Part shown: piece after piece, positions 1 through 11,087 of the stretch
Position numbering within the stretch: the first letter of the stretch is position 1
How the letters are laid out: each line of letters starts with the position of its first letter
Source: Corynebacterium sp. p3-SID1145
GTDB taxonomy: Bacteria > Actinomycetota > Actinomycetes > Mycobacteriales > Mycobacteriaceae
Length of the DNA: 64,000 nucleotides
NCBI GenBank assembly: GCA_025144245.1
Contig: JALXXC010000010.1
Coordinates: 41,749 to 105,748, forward strand
Direction of reading: 5' to 3'
Notes under the pieces: generated by a model
Told to the model about the DNA's origin: nothing
Database searches by the model: none
Seen by the model: only the letters and a program-made list of their open reading frames with translations
Translations under genes and position numbers: made by a program

Positions 1-1131
1 ATCGACTGGGGCATTCCGGTGCCCGTCGAGGGCTGGGAGAACGACCCGGGCAAGAAGCTCTACGTCTGGTTCGACGCCGTCATCGGCTACCTGTCCTCCT
101 CCATCGAGTGGGCGGCGAGGACCGGCAACCCCGACGCGTGGAAGCAGTTCTGGCAGGATCCGCAAACCCCGGGCTTCTACTTCATGGGCAAGGACAACAT
201 CACGTTCCACTCCCAGATCTGGCCGGGCGAGCTCCTCGGTTACGCCGGCAAGGGATCGAAGGGCGGCGAGGTCCACGAGCTCGGCGAGCTCAACCTGCCG
301 ACGGAGGTCGTTTCCTCGGAGTTCCTCACGATGTCGGGTTCGAAGTTCTCGTCGTCCAAGGGCGTGGTCATCTACGTCAAGGATTTCCTTGCCGAGTTCG
401 GCCCTGATCCGCTGAGGTATTTCATCGCCGTCGCCGGCCCGGAGAACAACGACACGGACTTCACCTGGGACGAGTTTGTCCGCCGCGTGAACAACGAGCT
501 CGCCAACGGCTGGGGCAACCTGGTCAACCGCACCGTGTCCATGGCGCACAAGAACTTCGGCGAGGTGCCGCAGCCCGGTGAGCTTCTCGACGTCGACCGC
601 GCCATCCTCGATCTGGCCTCCCAAACCTTCGAGTCCGCTGGCAAAGAACTCGGCCTCGCCCACTTCAAGGCCGCCATCACCAAGGTCATGCATGTGGTTG
701 GCGAAGCGAATGCGTACATCGCCGACCAGGAGCCGTGGAAGCTCGCCAAAGACGAGTCCCAGCGCGAGCGGCTGGCCACTGTCCTGTGGACTGCCCTCCA
801 GGTCGTCTCGGACTGCAACGCCCTGCTGACCCCGTTCATCCCGCACACCGCGCAGAAGGTTCACGAAACCCTCGGCCGCGACGGTATCTGGGCTGCGTCC
901 CCGCGGGTTGAGGAGGTCATCGATGACGAAGAACTCGATCTGGTCGGTGTCGGTTTGCCTGAAGAGGGCCAGACTTACCCGGTGATCACCGGTGATTACG
1001 CATCCCAGCAAGCAGTGTGGGCCCGCGTCGATGTGGTGCCGGGCACCAAGCTGGAGAAGCCGCAGCCGCTGATTGCCAAGCTCGACCCGGAACTTGGAGA
1101 GACCGGCCCCGAGTGGGCTCCGGTGCAGTAG
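1..1131 (+). CDS. metG: Methionyl-tRNA synthetase, C-terminal part (5' end outside the window)
   Basis: Charges tRNA-Met with methionine in the cytosol. The frame is open from base 1, so the HIGH-motif half lies upstream; 376 codons remain. Visible hallmarks are a WFDA segment near residue 24, the stretch around DNITFH near residue 65, and the class I KMSKS signature in the variant KFSSSKG (about 343-363), followed by the anticodon-binding helical domain ([13 protein letters not shown] near residue 160). The C-terminus ends soon after the helical domain, so there is no appended EMAP/Trbp111-like domain. It is followed at once by a convergent HNH gene. In M. tuberculosis the orthologue also neighbours tatD and rpfB, which supports the assignment. 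Confidence 0.96.
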   Translation: MDWGIPVPVEGWENDPGKKLYVWFDAVIGYLSSSIEWAARTGNPDAWKQFWQDPQTPGFYFMGKDNITFHSQIWPGELLGYAGKGSKGGEVHELGELNLPTEVVSSEFLTMSGSKFSSSKGVVIYVKDFLAEFGPDPLRYFIAVAGPENNDTDFTWDEFVRRVNNELANGWGNLVNRTVSMAHKNFGEVPQPGELLDVDRAILDLASQTFESAGKELGLAHFKAAITKVMHVVGEANAYIADQEPWKLAKDESQRERLATVLWTALQVVSDCNALLTPFIPHTAQKVHETLGRDGIWAASPRVEEVIDDEELDLVGVGLPEEGQTYPVITGDYASQQAVWARVDVVPGTKLEKPQPLIAKLDPELGETGPEWAPVQ

Positions 1132-1138
1132 TTTCTGG

Positions 1139-2491
1139 TCACTTCACCTCCGGGAAGAAAGGGAAGTCGAGCCTGAATTCCCGTTCCAGGTCGATCAGGC
1201 CCGCGACGCACGCTTCGTAGTCGCCGTCGATGTCGTAGGCGTCCAGAATTGCGTGACCCTTGGCGAAGAACTGCTCACGGTCGCGCTTGAGGCGCTGGAT
1301 GTCGTCGAGCGTGCATTTCCACCGCGGTGCCGTCGGGGTGGTGTGGCGGGCGAAGATTCCGTCCGGGTCCACCAGCGCGTAGGTGCCGTCCGCGAAAAGC
1401 CATACAATGTCGCCGGTGACCGGGTCGGGCACATAGAACGCACGGCGGTCGGTTTTGCAGTTGTGATGGTGCTGGCACAGGGAGAACAGGTTGGCCGCCG
1501 CGGTCTGTCCACCTTCCTCGTACGGGATGCGGTGGTCGAGCTGGCAGTTCCACGCCGGCTGGTCGCACCCCGGGTAGATGCAGGTGCCGTCGCGCCCCTG
1601 GACGTATGCGCGCACTGACGGTGGCGGGACGTATCCAGCAACGGTGTGCTCTTTCGCGGGGCGGATATCGACGACGGTGGTCCCCATGCCGTGCACCATC
1701 TCGGTTCCGGCTGCGGTGGTGTGGCCGTAGCCGGGGATGAATGCGGATGCGGATTCATCGAGAACTCCGTCTGCGTCAAGCGGCGCGTAGGCGAAAATGG
1801 TCACATTCGCCGGTGGGGTGATCGCGCCGGTGAGGAGCTGCACCACGGCTTCCACCTCGGTGATTTCGTGCTCCTTCGAGGCTTCCCGGATGAATTCCTT
1901 GATGGCGGCCATGCTGGTGTGGTCTCCGGACAGGGTCATTCCGGAGGTTCCGTGAGCGATGCCGTCGTGAAAGGCGAGGTCGTACTGGCCGGGGGCGGCG
2001 CTTTCGCGGGCCTTGCGCTTGCGCTTGTCGTGCGCGACGGACGAGTCGATGCTGCCGATGAGTTTGTGCAGCCGACTGGTCACCCTGTGGGCGCTAGGCA
2101 GCTCCTGGTGAGGTTTGTCCGGGGTGAACAGGTCCACGAGCATGTCGTCGATGATGTCGTGGATGGACTGGTCGATGTCGTGCCCGAGCATGCCCACGGC
2201 GCGGTCGATGGCTTTGAGCCGGGAGAGGTCCAGGCGAGCAGTTTCCTCCTGCAGCTGTTTGAGGCGCGGCAAGGAGCCGAGCGTCATGTAAGCGTAGACA
2301 GCTGCCTTGACCTCGTTGACAGGAATGCCGGTGGCGGTGCGCATGCGGGCCATTTCCAAGTCGTGGTCGTGGGAACCGCAGAAACCGTCCTCGGCATAGT
2401 GGCGGAACACCGCGTGGTGGGATTTCCTCAGCGCCATCCCCAGAATGGCGTCGGTGTCGTCCGGATTCTCAGTTTCGAAGAACGGTTCCAT
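1139..2491 (-). CDS. DUF222/HNH endonuclease-domain protein
   Basis: A 450-residue protein with an N-terminal alpha-helical DUF222-like region (13E12 family) and a C-terminal HNH nuclease motif: CIYPGC, then QLDHRIPYEEGG, then NLFSLCQHHHNCKTDR. The histidines and paired cysteines expected for a metal-bound HNH fold are present. The start at 2491 (MEPFFE) is preceded by a GGGAAGGG ribosome site; an upstream in-frame ATG at 2545 lacks one. Many copies of this family occur per genome in corynebacteria and mycobacteria, where their role is unknown; association with selfish or repetitive DNA is suspected. It is convergent with metG (7 bp between stops) and another family member begins at the right edge of the window. 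Confidence 0.85.
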   Translation of the reverse strand: MEPFFETENPDDTDAILGMALRKSHHAVFRHYAEDGFCGSHDHDLEMARMRTATGIPVNEVKAAVYAYMTLGSLPRLKQLQEETARLDLSRLKAIDRAVGMLGHDIDQSIHDIIDDMLVDLFTPDKPHQELPSAHRVTSRLHKLIGSIDSSVAHDKRKRKARESAAPGQYDLAFHDGIAHGTSGMTLSGDHTSMAAIKEFIREASKEHEITEVEAVVQLLTGAITPPANVTIFAYAPLDADGVLDESASAFIPGYGHTTAAGTEMVHGMGTTVVDIRPAKEHTVAGYVPPPSVRAYVQGRDGTCIYPGCDQPAWNCQLDHRIPYEEGGQTAAANLFSLCQHHHNCKTDRRAFYVPDPVTGDIVWLFADGTYALVDPDGIFARHTTPTAPRWKCTLDDIQRLKRDREQFFAKGHAILDAYDIDGDYEACVAGLIDLEREFRLDFPFFPEVK

Positions 2492-2728
2492 CGGGCCCCA
2501 CCCTTCCCGTTTCCGTGATGTGCAGTTGCATTGCTTCCCCCTCAATGACGTATGGACTTATGACTTTGTTTTCTAGTCGTGCGAACAGTCTTTCACATGG
2601 GGTGAACCAAGCCTGTGGAAATCCGTCCAGATTCGAACAAAGTGTCGAAAACATGTCCGAAATGCCAGGTCGTGAGAGAACGGCTTCGAACGCCAGGAAG
2701 GATGGGATAGGTGGGAAGGGCGGGAAAG

Positions 2729-3121
2729 TCAGCGCCCCAAGAACTGCTTAATGAAGGCGGTCAGCTTCCCTGGTTCGTCGTCTTCGAAGCGGGCGTCCAC
2801 GACGACCAGGGGAGCGGTGTACATGTCGTGGTCGGGGGAGGTGACGACGAGGTCGGTGCCGTAGTCGTCGATAAGCAGTTGCCAGGTGAAGCCGTGCTCG
2901 CGGATGAACGCGTCGCCGAGCGCGGTGCCGTACATGCGCGCGACGTCGCCGCGGGAATAGGCGCGGCGGAGGTCGGGTTCGAGGGCGAGATAATCGGTCA
3001 AGGTGTCCTCGAAGGAGGCGACGATGTCGTCGAGCGAGCCATTGATGCCTGCGACGGCGGCTTCCGCCAGATCGCGGTCGAGCTGGGAGCGGGTGGCGGC
3101 GTCGATGTCGTGGAACTTCAT
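2729..3121 (-). CDS. DUF3806-like protein
   Basis: A small 130-residue cytosolic protein. The pattern ALGDAF...HGFTWQLLIDDYGTDLVV...APLVVVDARFED resembles the DUF3806 family, whose function is not known. The start is the ATG at 3121, giving MKFHDID; longer in-frame reading would run into tatD on the other strand. It is divergent from tatD with only 24 bp between the start codons, so the two share a short promoter region. It contains one copy of the 11-base GCTTATCGACG word (2866-2876, coding strand, read as LID). The family call is from memory of the motif pattern and could be wrong; the reading frame itself is secure. Confidence 0.72.
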   Translation of the reverse strand: MKFHDIDAATRSQLDRDLAEAAVAGINGSLDDIVASFEDTLTDYLALEPDLRRAYSRGDVARMYGTALGDAFIREHGFTWQLLIDDYGTDLVVTSPDHDMYTAPLVVVDARFEDDEPGKLTAFIKQFLGR

Positions 3122-3145
3122 GCGCCCGAGGATAGGCTGGAACGC

Positions 3146-3982
3146 ATGTCGAAGAAGAAACCGCGTCCCACGCCCGTTCCGGCCGAGCGAATTGCCGGGC
3201 TTATCGACGCCCACACGCACCTCGCCTCAGCCAATGCCCGCACCGAAGCTGAAGTCGGGGAGATGGTGCGCAGGGCGGTGGATGCGGGCGTCGAAAAGCT
3301 CTGCACTGTCGGTGACGGGCTCGACGAAGCTGAGCTCGCGTTGCAGGCCGCGCACTTCGATGAGCGCGTGTTCGCGGCGTGCGCGATCCACCCGACGCGG
3401 GCGGGCGAGCTGGACGGGGCGGCGCGTGAGCGGCTGACAGAAATGGCCGCCGACGAGCGGTGCGTGGCGGTGGGGGAGACCGGTATCGACACCTACTGGA
3501 TCAAGCATGATCCCGAGGGGACCGCGCCGCTCGACGTGCAGGAGGAGGCGTTCCGCTGGCACATTCAACTGGCCGTTGATTCGGGCAAGGCGCTGATGAT
3601 CCACAACCGCGAAGGCGATGAGGAAATGATGCGGATTCTCGCTGATTCCCCGCGTCCCGAACATGTCATGCTGCACTGCTTTTCTTCGCCTGTCGACGTC
3701 GCCCGCGAGGCCATCGACCGCGGCTACGTCCTGTCTTTCGCAGGGAACGTGACCTTCAAGCGAAACGACGGGCTGCGCGAAGCTGCGGCACTTGCCCCAG
3801 TCGGCCAGCTGCTGATCGAGACGGATGCGCCTTATATGACGCCGGAACCGTTCCGCGGCGCGCGCAACGAACCGTCCCTGATCGGGCACACCGCGAAAGT
3901 GGTGGCTGAAGCTCGGGGAATGGCAGTGGGGGATCTCGCGCAGGAGGTCAACGCCACCTTCGGGCGCATCTTCGGAGTGTGA
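3146..3982 (+). CDS. tatD: TatD-family metal-dependent DNase
   Basis: A 278-residue TIM-barrel hydrolase of the TatD/YcfH family (3'-5' exonuclease or deoxyribonuclease in characterised members). Metal ligands are visible in order: DAHTHL near residue 21 (HxH), the glutamate in VAVGETGID, histidines in LMIHNR and VMLHCF, and the aspartate in LLIETDAPYM. Start chosen at 3146 (MSKKKPRP), because earlier in-frame sequence overlaps the divergent DUF3806 gene. The position between metG and the resuscitation factor matches M. tuberculosis Rv1007c-Rv1009. Residues just after the first motif carry a GCTTATCGACG copy (3199-3209). Confidence 0.93.
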   Translation: MSKKKPRPTPVPAERIAGLIDAHTHLASANARTEAEVGEMVRRAVDAGVEKLCTVGDGLDEAELALQAAHFDERVFAACAIHPTRAGELDGAARERLTEMAADERCVAVGETGIDTYWIKHDPEGTAPLDVQEEAFRWHIQLAVDSGKALMIHNREGDEEMMRILADSPRPEHVMLHCFSSPVDVAREAIDRGYVLSFAGNVTFKRNDGLREAAALAPVGQLLIETDAPYMTPEPFRGARNEPSLIGHTAKVVAEARGMAVGDLAQEVNATFGRIFGV

Positions 3983-4135
3983 CATAGCACACGTTAGCGT
4001 TGTTGCTGATGGCCGGTGGCACAGGGGCCAGCGGTGGCGGATGTGGTGTTTGTGGTTGCCGACCCAACGAATTTCTGGTCTCCGAGCGATCTTTACCGTA
4101 TTGTTACATGAGTTCTTGATTCCCTTCCCCAGTGA

Positions 4136-5272
<1,137 letters not shown>

Positions 5273-5283
5273 CCTCGAAGGGC

Positions 5284-6159
5284 ATGACAAGCCCCGACAT
5301 CCAGTTGCTCGGCCCGGTGGAGATCCGGGCCCTCGCTGACGAGCTCGGGGTCACCCCGACGAAGAAACTGGGTCAGAATTTCGTCCACGACCCCAACACG
5401 GTGCGCCGCATCGTGGCGGCGGCGGACATCTCCGGCGAAGACACCGTCCTCGAGGTTGGACCGGGGCTGGGATCGCTCACCCTCGGCCTGCTCGAAGTGG
5501 GCTGCAGTGTCGCGGCCGTGGAGATCGATTCGCGCTTAGCTCAGCGCCTGCCTGAGACGGTCGCGCAGTTCGCGCCCGAGGTGGCGGGCAACCTCGATGT
5601 GCTCAACGCGGACGCGTTGAAAGTCTCCCGCGGAGACATTCCGGAGCCGACGGCACTCGTGGCGAATTTGCCCTACAACGTCGCTGTTCCTGTCCTGCTG
5701 CACCTACTCGAGGAATTCCCCGGCATCCGCCGCGTGCTGGTGATGGTTCAGCTCGAGGTCGCCGACCGCCTGGCGGCGGGGCCAGGTTCGAAAATCTACG
5801 GTGTGCCCAGCGTCAAAGCGGCCTTTTACGGGGACGTGCGCAAGGCAGGCAATATCGGTAAGAACGTCTTCTGGCCTGCGCCCAACATCGAATCGGGGCT
5901 CGTGCGCATCGACATCCACGATAAGGGCTGGCCGCTCTCGTTGCGCGGCCGCGTTTTTCCGCTTATCGACGCAGCCTTCGCTCAGCGCCGCAAGACCCTC
6001 CGCGCCTGCTTGAGCGGGATCTACGGCTCAGGTGCTGCCGCCGAGGAAGCGTTGCGTGCCGCGGGTATTGACCCGCAGCTGCGTGGCGAGAAGCTCGCAG
6101 TCGAAGATTTCGTGCGGCTGGCGGAAGTGGGCGAAGGGAGCGGGGTGAGCGAGAAATGA
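5284..6159 (+). CDS. rsmA: 16S rRNA (adenine1518/1519-N6)-dimethyltransferase
   Basis: KsgA/RsmA uses S-adenosylmethionine to dimethylate two adjacent adenines in helix 45 of 16S rRNA late in 30S assembly. The 291-residue protein has LGQNFVHD near residue 30, the SAM-binding loop EVGPGLGS, an acidic motif AVEID, and the catalytic NLPYN motif. The start at 5284 (MTSPDIQ) is chosen because the longer in-frame reading from 5227 overlaps the end of the Rpf gene. The stop overlaps the ispE start in an ATGA arrangement, implying translational coupling. Confidence 0.96.
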   Translation: MTSPDIQLLGPVEIRALADELGVTPTKKLGQNFVHDPNTVRRIVAAADISGEDTVLEVGPGLGSLTLGLLEVGCSVAAVEIDSRLAQRLPETVAQFAPEVAGNLDVLNADALKVSRGDIPEPTALVANLPYNVAVPVLLHLLEEFPGIRRVLVMVQLEVADRLAAGPGSKIYGVPSVKAAFYGDVRKAGNIGKNVFWPAPNIESGLVRIDIHDKGWPLSLRGRVFPLIDAAFAQRRKTLRACLSGIYGSGAAAEEALRAAGIDPQLRGEKLAVEDFVRLAEVGEGSGVSEK

Positions 6160-7151
6160 AATTCACCGCACGCGCGAACGGCAAGGTGAATCTCCACCTC
6201 GGGGTGGGAGAGGTACGCAGCGACGGCTACCACGACCTGTCCACCGTTTTTATGGCGGTGGACCGGCCCGAGACGGTCACGTTGACGACTCTCCAGGGCG
6301 AAGTGGAAAAGCACTCGGATGCGTCCCCGTTGAGCTTCATCACAGAGATGCGCACCACCTACCACGTGCAGGAACCGGACGAAGACCTGGATACGCCGAA
6401 GAACCTGGCGTGGAAGGCCGTGGATTCCATCTGCACCGGCTACATGGGCATTCTCGCGCAGGATATGTCGCGGGAGGACATCAAACCGGACCTGCCACCT
6501 ATGAGGCTGGACATCGACAAGACGGTGCCGGTCGCCGGCGGCATGGCCGGCGGGTCGGCGGACGCTGCTGCGGCCGTGGAGGCGATCCGGGCCCTCATCA
6601 CCCACTACGACAGGCCGCTTCCCGACGAGCTGTTCAACTATCTTGTGCCGGCACTTGGGGCGGACGTGCCCTTCGCCCAGATGGGTGGCATCGCGCTGGG
6701 AACCGGCCGCGGGGACTCACTCGTGCCCATGATGGGGCGGGGGAAATACTGGTTCGCTTTCCTGAACCCGAAGGTCGGCCTGTCCACGAAAGCGGTGTTC
6801 GAGAAGCTGGACGATCTCCGCTTCAACTACGCCTCCATGGTCCCGCACATGGACACCACCACACTGTCGCGGGCACTCGTCTCCGGAGACCCACAGCTGG
6901 TGGGGGCCGCCATGCACAACGACCTGGAGGCTGCGGCACTGGCGCTGCGGCCGTCGTTGCAGCAACTCATTCATGATGCCGAGGATGCCGGCGCGATCCG
7001 CGCAATGGTGTCCGGTTCAGGCCCGACCGTCGCGGCGCTGTGCGCGGACGAGGAGGGGGCGGGGGCTGTCGTCGATAAGCTTGCGTCCGAGAGCGTGGAA
7101 GCGTTCGTCGCGCACGGACCTGTTGGCGGGGCGGCGTTGCTCCGACCCTAG
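6156..7151 (+). CDS. ispE: 4-diphosphocytidyl-2-C-methyl-D-erythritol kinase
   Basis: IspE phosphorylates CDP-methylerythritol in the MEP pathway to isoprenoids. The 331-residue GHMP-kinase protein begins with [14 protein letters not shown], has the ATP-binding glycine-rich loop [15 protein letters not shown], and ends with the GHMP motif SGSGPT. Between residues about 50 and 110 it has a longer insertion than the E. coli enzyme, as is common in actinobacteria. The ATG overlaps the ksgA stop (ATGA), and the ABC-F gene follows 13 bp downstream, so this is probably one transcript. Confidence 0.95.
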   Translation: MKFTARANGKVNLHLGVGEVRSDGYHDLSTVFMAVDRPETVTLTTLQGEVEKHSDASPLSFITEMRTTYHVQEPDEDLDTPKNLAWKAVDSICTGYMGILAQDMSREDIKPDLPPMRLDIDKTVPVAGGMAGGSADAAAAVEAIRALITHYDRPLPDELFNYLVPALGADVPFAQMGGIALGTGRGDSLVPMMGRGKYWFAFLNPKVGLSTKAVFEKLDDLRFNYASMVPHMDTTTLSRALVSGDPQLVGAAMHNDLEAAALALRPSLQQLIHDAEDAGAIRAMVSGSGPTVAALCADEEGAGAVVDKLASESVEAFVAHGPVGGAALLRP

Positions 7152-7164
7152 AATGGCCCCCATC

Positions 7165-8964
7165 ATGGCGAACCTGATCAACCTGGAAAATGTGTCCAAG
7201 ACGTGGGGCCTGAAGACCCTGCTGGATGGAGTGTCGCTTGGTGTGCAGACCGGCGACCGTATCGGCGTTGTGGGGCTCAACGGCGGCGGCAAGACCACGC
7301 TGCTGGAGGTGCTCACCGGCATCGAGCCGCCGGACGAGGGGCGCGTTTCCCACACGAACGGGCTGCGCATGGCGGTGGTGACGCAGCGCTTCACGCTCCC
7401 GGACGACGTGACTGTCGGCCAGGCGGTTGTGGAGCCGCTCGGTCTGGAAGTCTTTGAATGGGCGTCGAATGCGAAGGTGCGCGAAGTGCTCGCGGGCACG
7501 GGCGTGGCGGAGCTGGGCCTGGACACTCCGGTGGGGAACCTCTCCGGCGGTGAGCGGCGCCGGGTGAACCTCGCGGCGGCGCTCGTGCAGGACCTGGATT
7601 TGATCGTGCTCGACGAGCCGACGAACCACCTGGACGTGGAAGGCGTGCAGTGGCTTGCCGACCACCTGCTCAAGCGCAAGGTCGCCATCGTGGTTGTCAC
7701 GCACGACCGCTGGTTCCTCGACACCGTCGCCACTCTGACCTGGGAGGTCCATGACGGAAAAGTCGACGTGTACGAGGGCGGCTACAACGACTGGACCTTC
7801 GCCCGTGCGGAGCGCGCCCGGCAGGCGGACGCGATCGAGCAACGCCGTCAGAATCTCGCGCGCAAGGAGCTCGCGTGGCTGCGGCGCGGAGCACCCGCCC
7901 GTACATCGAAACCGCGCTACCGGATCGAGGCGGCGGAGGCCCTCATCGCCGACGTGCCGGCACCGCGCGACACGGTGGAACTCATGGCGTTCTCCAAGCA
8001 GCGCCAAGGCCGCGTCGTTGTGGAGCTGGAGGACGCGCGGATTGAATCCCCCGACGGCCGCACGCTCGTCGACCACTTGACGTGGCGGCTCGCGCCGGGC
8101 GAGCGCATCGGTCTCGTCGGCGTGAACGGCTCCGGTAAGACGACCCTGCTGCGCACCATCGCCGGGGACTACCCGCTCGCCGCGGGAAAGCGGATCGAGG
8201 GGCAGACAACGAAGATCGGGTGGCTGCGTCAGGAGCTGGACGACCTCGACCCGTCGCGCCGTGTGATCGACGCGGTCGAAGACGTGGCCACCTACATCAC
8301 GCTGGGGAAGAAGGAGATGTCCGCGTCCCAACTGGCAGAGCGCCTCGGATTCTCCCCGAAGCGGCAGCGAACTCCGGTGGGAGATCTCTCAGGGGGCGAG
8401 CGGCGCCGCCTGCAGCTGACCCGCGTGCTCATGAGCGAGCCGAATGTGCTGCTTCTCGACGAGCCGACCAACGACCTCGACATCGACACCCTCCAGGAAC
8501 TCGAGAACCTGCTCGACTCGTGGCCGGGAACGCTGGTGGTGATTTCGCACGACCGCTACCTGATCGAGCGCATTGCCGACGTCACCTACGCGTTGTTCGG
8601 CGACGGGGCACTGACGAACTTGCCGGGCGGGATCGAGCAGTATCTCGAGCGCAGGAAAGCTATGTCGGAGGATTCCGGGGTGCTCGACCTCGGGGACACG
8701 GCGCCGAAGGAGAAGCCCGCGGACGCACTCAGCGGGCAGGAGCGGCGTGAACTGACCAAGAAGATGAAGTCCCTCGACCGCAAGATGGAGAAGCTCGACG
8801 AGGAAGCGGCCGCGCTCGAAGCGGAAATTACCGCGATGTCGGGGGAGGAAGCCCCTGACTTCCAGGCGATCGGCGCGAAGACAGGGCATGTCGCGGAGTT
8901 GCGCGCTCGGCGCGAGGAGCTCGAATTGGAGTGGCTCGACCTCGGTGAACGGCTGGAAGGCTGA
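7165..8964 (+). CDS. ABC-F family ATPase
   Basis: A 599-residue soluble protein with two ABC ATPase domains and no membrane segments, so an ABC-F translation factor rather than a transporter. Each half has a Walker A (GLNGGGKTT near residue 38; GVNGSGKTT near residue 320), a signature LSGGERRR and a Walker B ending in LDEPTN. The linker and a charged, probably coiled-coil C-terminal tail (from about residue 535) match the Uup subgroup. ABC-F proteins act on the ribosomal E site; some protect against antibiotics, others help stalled ribosomes, and the sequence does not tell which. Starts at 7153 and 7165 are both possible; 7165 (MANLINLENVSK) fits the family N-terminus best. Confidence 0.9.
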   Translation: MANLINLENVSKTWGLKTLLDGVSLGVQTGDRIGVVGLNGGGKTTLLEVLTGIEPPDEGRVSHTNGLRMAVVTQRFTLPDDVTVGQAVVEPLGLEVFEWASNAKVREVLAGTGVAELGLDTPVGNLSGGERRRVNLAAALVQDLDLIVLDEPTNHLDVEGVQWLADHLLKRKVAIVVVTHDRWFLDTVATLTWEVHDGKVDVYEGGYNDWTFARAERARQADAIEQRRQNLARKELAWLRRGAPARTSKPRYRIEAAEALIADVPAPRDTVELMAFSKQRQGRVVVELEDARIESPDGRTLVDHLTWRLAPGERIGLVGVNGSGKTTLLRTIAGDYPLAAGKRIEGQTTKIGWLRQELDDLDPSRRVIDAVEDVATYITLGKKEMSASQLAERLGFSPKRQRTPVGDLSGGERRRLQLTRVLMSEPNVLLLDEPTNDLDIDTLQELENLLDSWPGTLVVISHDRYLIERIADVTYALFGDGALTNLPGGIEQYLERRKAMSEDSGVLDLGDTAPKEKPADALSGQERRELTKKMKSLDRKMEKLDEEAAALEAEITAMSGEEAPDFQAIGAKTGHVAELRARREELELEWLDLGERLEG

Positions 8965-9036
8965 TCCGGACTAGACTTTTGGGAAAAATAGTTCAAAATC
9001 CAAAAATAAAGCTTAGTTCTCTGTACCGTTTCCGCC

Positions 9037-11070
9037 ATGGGGAACATGGTGAGCTCAGTCACAAAAGGATTCAATTTCACGCGCCGCACGTTCTTGGCTG
9101 GGACGGGACTCGCCGCCGCGACAGCGGCGATGGGGGTGCCGCGGGCGAGGGGCCAGGAGGCCGTGCTCACTGTCGGCCGCGGTATGGCGGACATGACAGG
9201 TGAGCCGCTGGGCGCAGGAATGAATGGCTATGCGGTGATGAAGCAGTCCACGACCGGGATCCGCTTCCGCCAGTTCGCCCGCGCCTTCATCTTCGAGGAC
9301 GCCCAAGGCACCAGCAGCGTGTTCGTCATCGCGGAGATGGGCTTGATGTTCCAGTCGATTCAGTTGGAAGTGCTGCGCCGCCTGCGCGAGTTATTTGGCG
9401 GCAAATACAACGAGTCGAACGTGTTCATCACCGCCACCCACACCCACGTCGGCCCCGGCGGCACGTCCGGCCACCTCATGGTGGACCTGACCACGCTGGG
9501 CTTCCGCCCCGTCACTTTCGAAGCGACAGTCCAAGGGATCGTCGAGGCTGTCGAGAGAGCGCACGCGGACAAGCAGCCGTCGAACCTGCGCCTGGTGCGC
9601 GGCGAAGTGAAGGACGCGGGCGCGAACCGCTCGTTCCAGGCGTTCAAGCGCAACCCGGTAGAAGAACTCCGCGCGTTTCCGAACGGAGTGAACCCGGAAA
9701 GCTTGACGCTTTTTATCAGCCGTGGCGGCAAGGACGTCGGCCTGATCAACTGGTACGGCCTGCATGCCACGAGCTTCGGCCACGAGCACACGCTTATCGA
9801 CGGCGACCATAAAGGCTGGCCCTCATGGCGCATGGAAACGGAGCGCGGAGTTATTCACCGAGATGTCGAGGACCCGCCATTCGTCGCTGCTTTCGCTGCT
9901 TCACCCCAGGGCGATATCACTCCGAATGCGGGGCTGGAGCCCAAAACGGGGCCGGGCTACGAGGACGAGGCGAAGTCCGCGCAGATCCTCGGCGACCGGC
10001 AGATCGACGCAACCGAAGGGCGGCTGGTGGATATCTCTACCGGTGGAGCGAGGGTGAGGAACCGACACCAGTGGGTGGACATGAGGGACATCAAGATCCG
10101 CGGAGAGTTCACGCCCGACGGCACAGAACAGCGCACAGGCCCGGCGATCCTCGGCGCGGCTTTCGCAGCGTCCAGCCAGGAAGACGGCGGCGGCTTGGAG
10201 GTGCCCATCTTCAACGAGGGGGAGCGGGGCGGCACTCCTTGGGTGAAAGAACTGAATAATGTCACGGTCCCCGACGACTGGAAGGAGATCCACGGAGCAA
10301 AGGAGATGCTGCTGCCGCTGGGCTACGTCGACGGCATGATCCAGCAGGTGCTGATGTTCTCCATCACGCAAATTGCGGGCCTGACCATCATCACGAACTC
10401 AATGGAGCCGACCTCGATGGCCGGCTACCGCATGCGCAAACGTGTGGCCGAGGTGCTCGGGGTGCCGTTGGAGACCGTCGTGTGCCAGGGCTACACCAGC
10501 GGGTACGCCCACTATGTGGCCACGCCGGAGGAATACGACAACCAGGACTACGAAGGTGGCGCCACTATCTTCGGACGCCACGAGCTGTGCGCCATGGTGC
10601 AGGTCTACGGCGGGCTGGCGGTATCCCTGCGTGACGAGTCCCAGGTCGATCCAGGTGCGCCTGCCGGCGACCTGACCGGCTGGATCCCGAAGTCGCTTTC
10701 TGGTCTGCCGGGGATTGACCGGCCAGCCTGGGGCAAGCGCTTCGGCGACGTGATCACCGCGACCGAACAGGTCAAAGCAGGGGATACTGCGTCAGTGACG
10801 TTCTCGTTTGCCAACCCCAATTCGGATCTGCGCCGCGGAGTCGGCTACCACACCATCACGGATGCGTCAGGCGAGATCGTGGCGGATGATTTCCACTCGA
10901 GCACGATCATCGAATTCGTGAAGAACGCCGACGTGGTCAACGCCCGCATTTCCCGGAACACGGAAGGCGTTGCTCCCGGGGCGTACAGGGTGGCGGTCTC
11001 CGGTGTGTCCCGCGATATCGGCGGCTCGCTTACCCCGTTTACCGGCAGCACGGAAGTGAGAGTGGTTTAG
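9037..11070 (+). CDS. Neutral/alkaline ceramidase family protein with Tat signal
   Basis: A 677-residue secreted hydrolase. The N-terminus carries a twin-arginine motif in TRRTFLAG followed by an Ala-rich hydrophobic stretch, so folded export by Tat is likely. The mature part matches the neutral ceramidase family: VGRGMADMTGEPLGAGMNGY near residue 46, NVFITATHTHVGPGG near residue 129 (zinc-ligand region) and the ATSFGHEHTLIDGDHKG region near residue 247. Family members cleave the amide bond of ceramide to give sphingosine and fatty acid. Corynebacteria are not known to make sphingolipids, so host or environmental ceramide, or another N-acyl lipid, is the likely substrate (inference). It stands alone after an A+T-rich 72-bp gap; an ABM-fold gene follows. 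Confidence 0.85.
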   Translation: MGNMVSSVTKGFNFTRRTFLAGTGLAAATAAMGVPRARGQEAVLTVGRGMADMTGEPLGAGMNGYAVMKQSTTGIRFRQFARAFIFEDAQGTSSVFVIAEMGLMFQSIQLEVLRRLRELFGGKYNESNVFITATHTHVGPGGTSGHLMVDLTTLGFRPVTFEATVQGIVEAVERAHADKQPSNLRLVRGEVKDAGANRSFQAFKRNPVEELRAFPNGVNPESLTLFISRGGKDVGLINWYGLHATSFGHEHTLIDGDHKGWPSWRMETERGVIHRDVEDPPFVAAFAASPQGDITPNAGLEPKTGPGYEDEAKSAQILGDRQIDATEGRLVDISTGGARVRNRHQWVDMRDIKIRGEFTPDGTEQRTGPAILGAAFAASSQEDGGGLEVPIFNEGERGGTPWVKELNNVTVPDDWKEIHGAKEMLLPLGYVDGMIQQVLMFSITQIAGLTIITNSMEPTSMAGYRMRKRVAEVLGVPLETVVCQGYTSGYAHYVATPEEYDNQDYEGGATIFGRHELCAMVQVYGGLAVSLRDESQVDPGAPAGDLTGWIPKSLSGLPGIDRPAWGKRFGDVITATEQVKAGDTASVTFSFANPNSDLRRGVGYHTITDASGEIVADDFHSSTIIEFVKNADVVNARISRNTEGVAPGAYRVAVSGVSRDIGGSLTPFTGSTEVRVV

Positions 11071-11087
11071 CTCGTAGACTGGGGTCC

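Noticed and set aside
2633-2648. LexA-box-like TCGAACAAAGTGTCGA upstream of the HNH gene
   Set aside because: The right half-site matches only partly, and the position is about 140 bp before the start codon.
3978-3993. GlxR(CRP)-like site TGTGACATAGCACA upstream of the resuscitation factor
   Set aside because: The half-site spacing does not fit TGTGA-N6-TCACA and it overlaps the tatD stop; too weak to annotate.
8976-9005. TTTTGG...CCAAAA inverted repeat after the ABC-F gene
   Set aside because: Weak A/T-only stem and no proper terminator structure.
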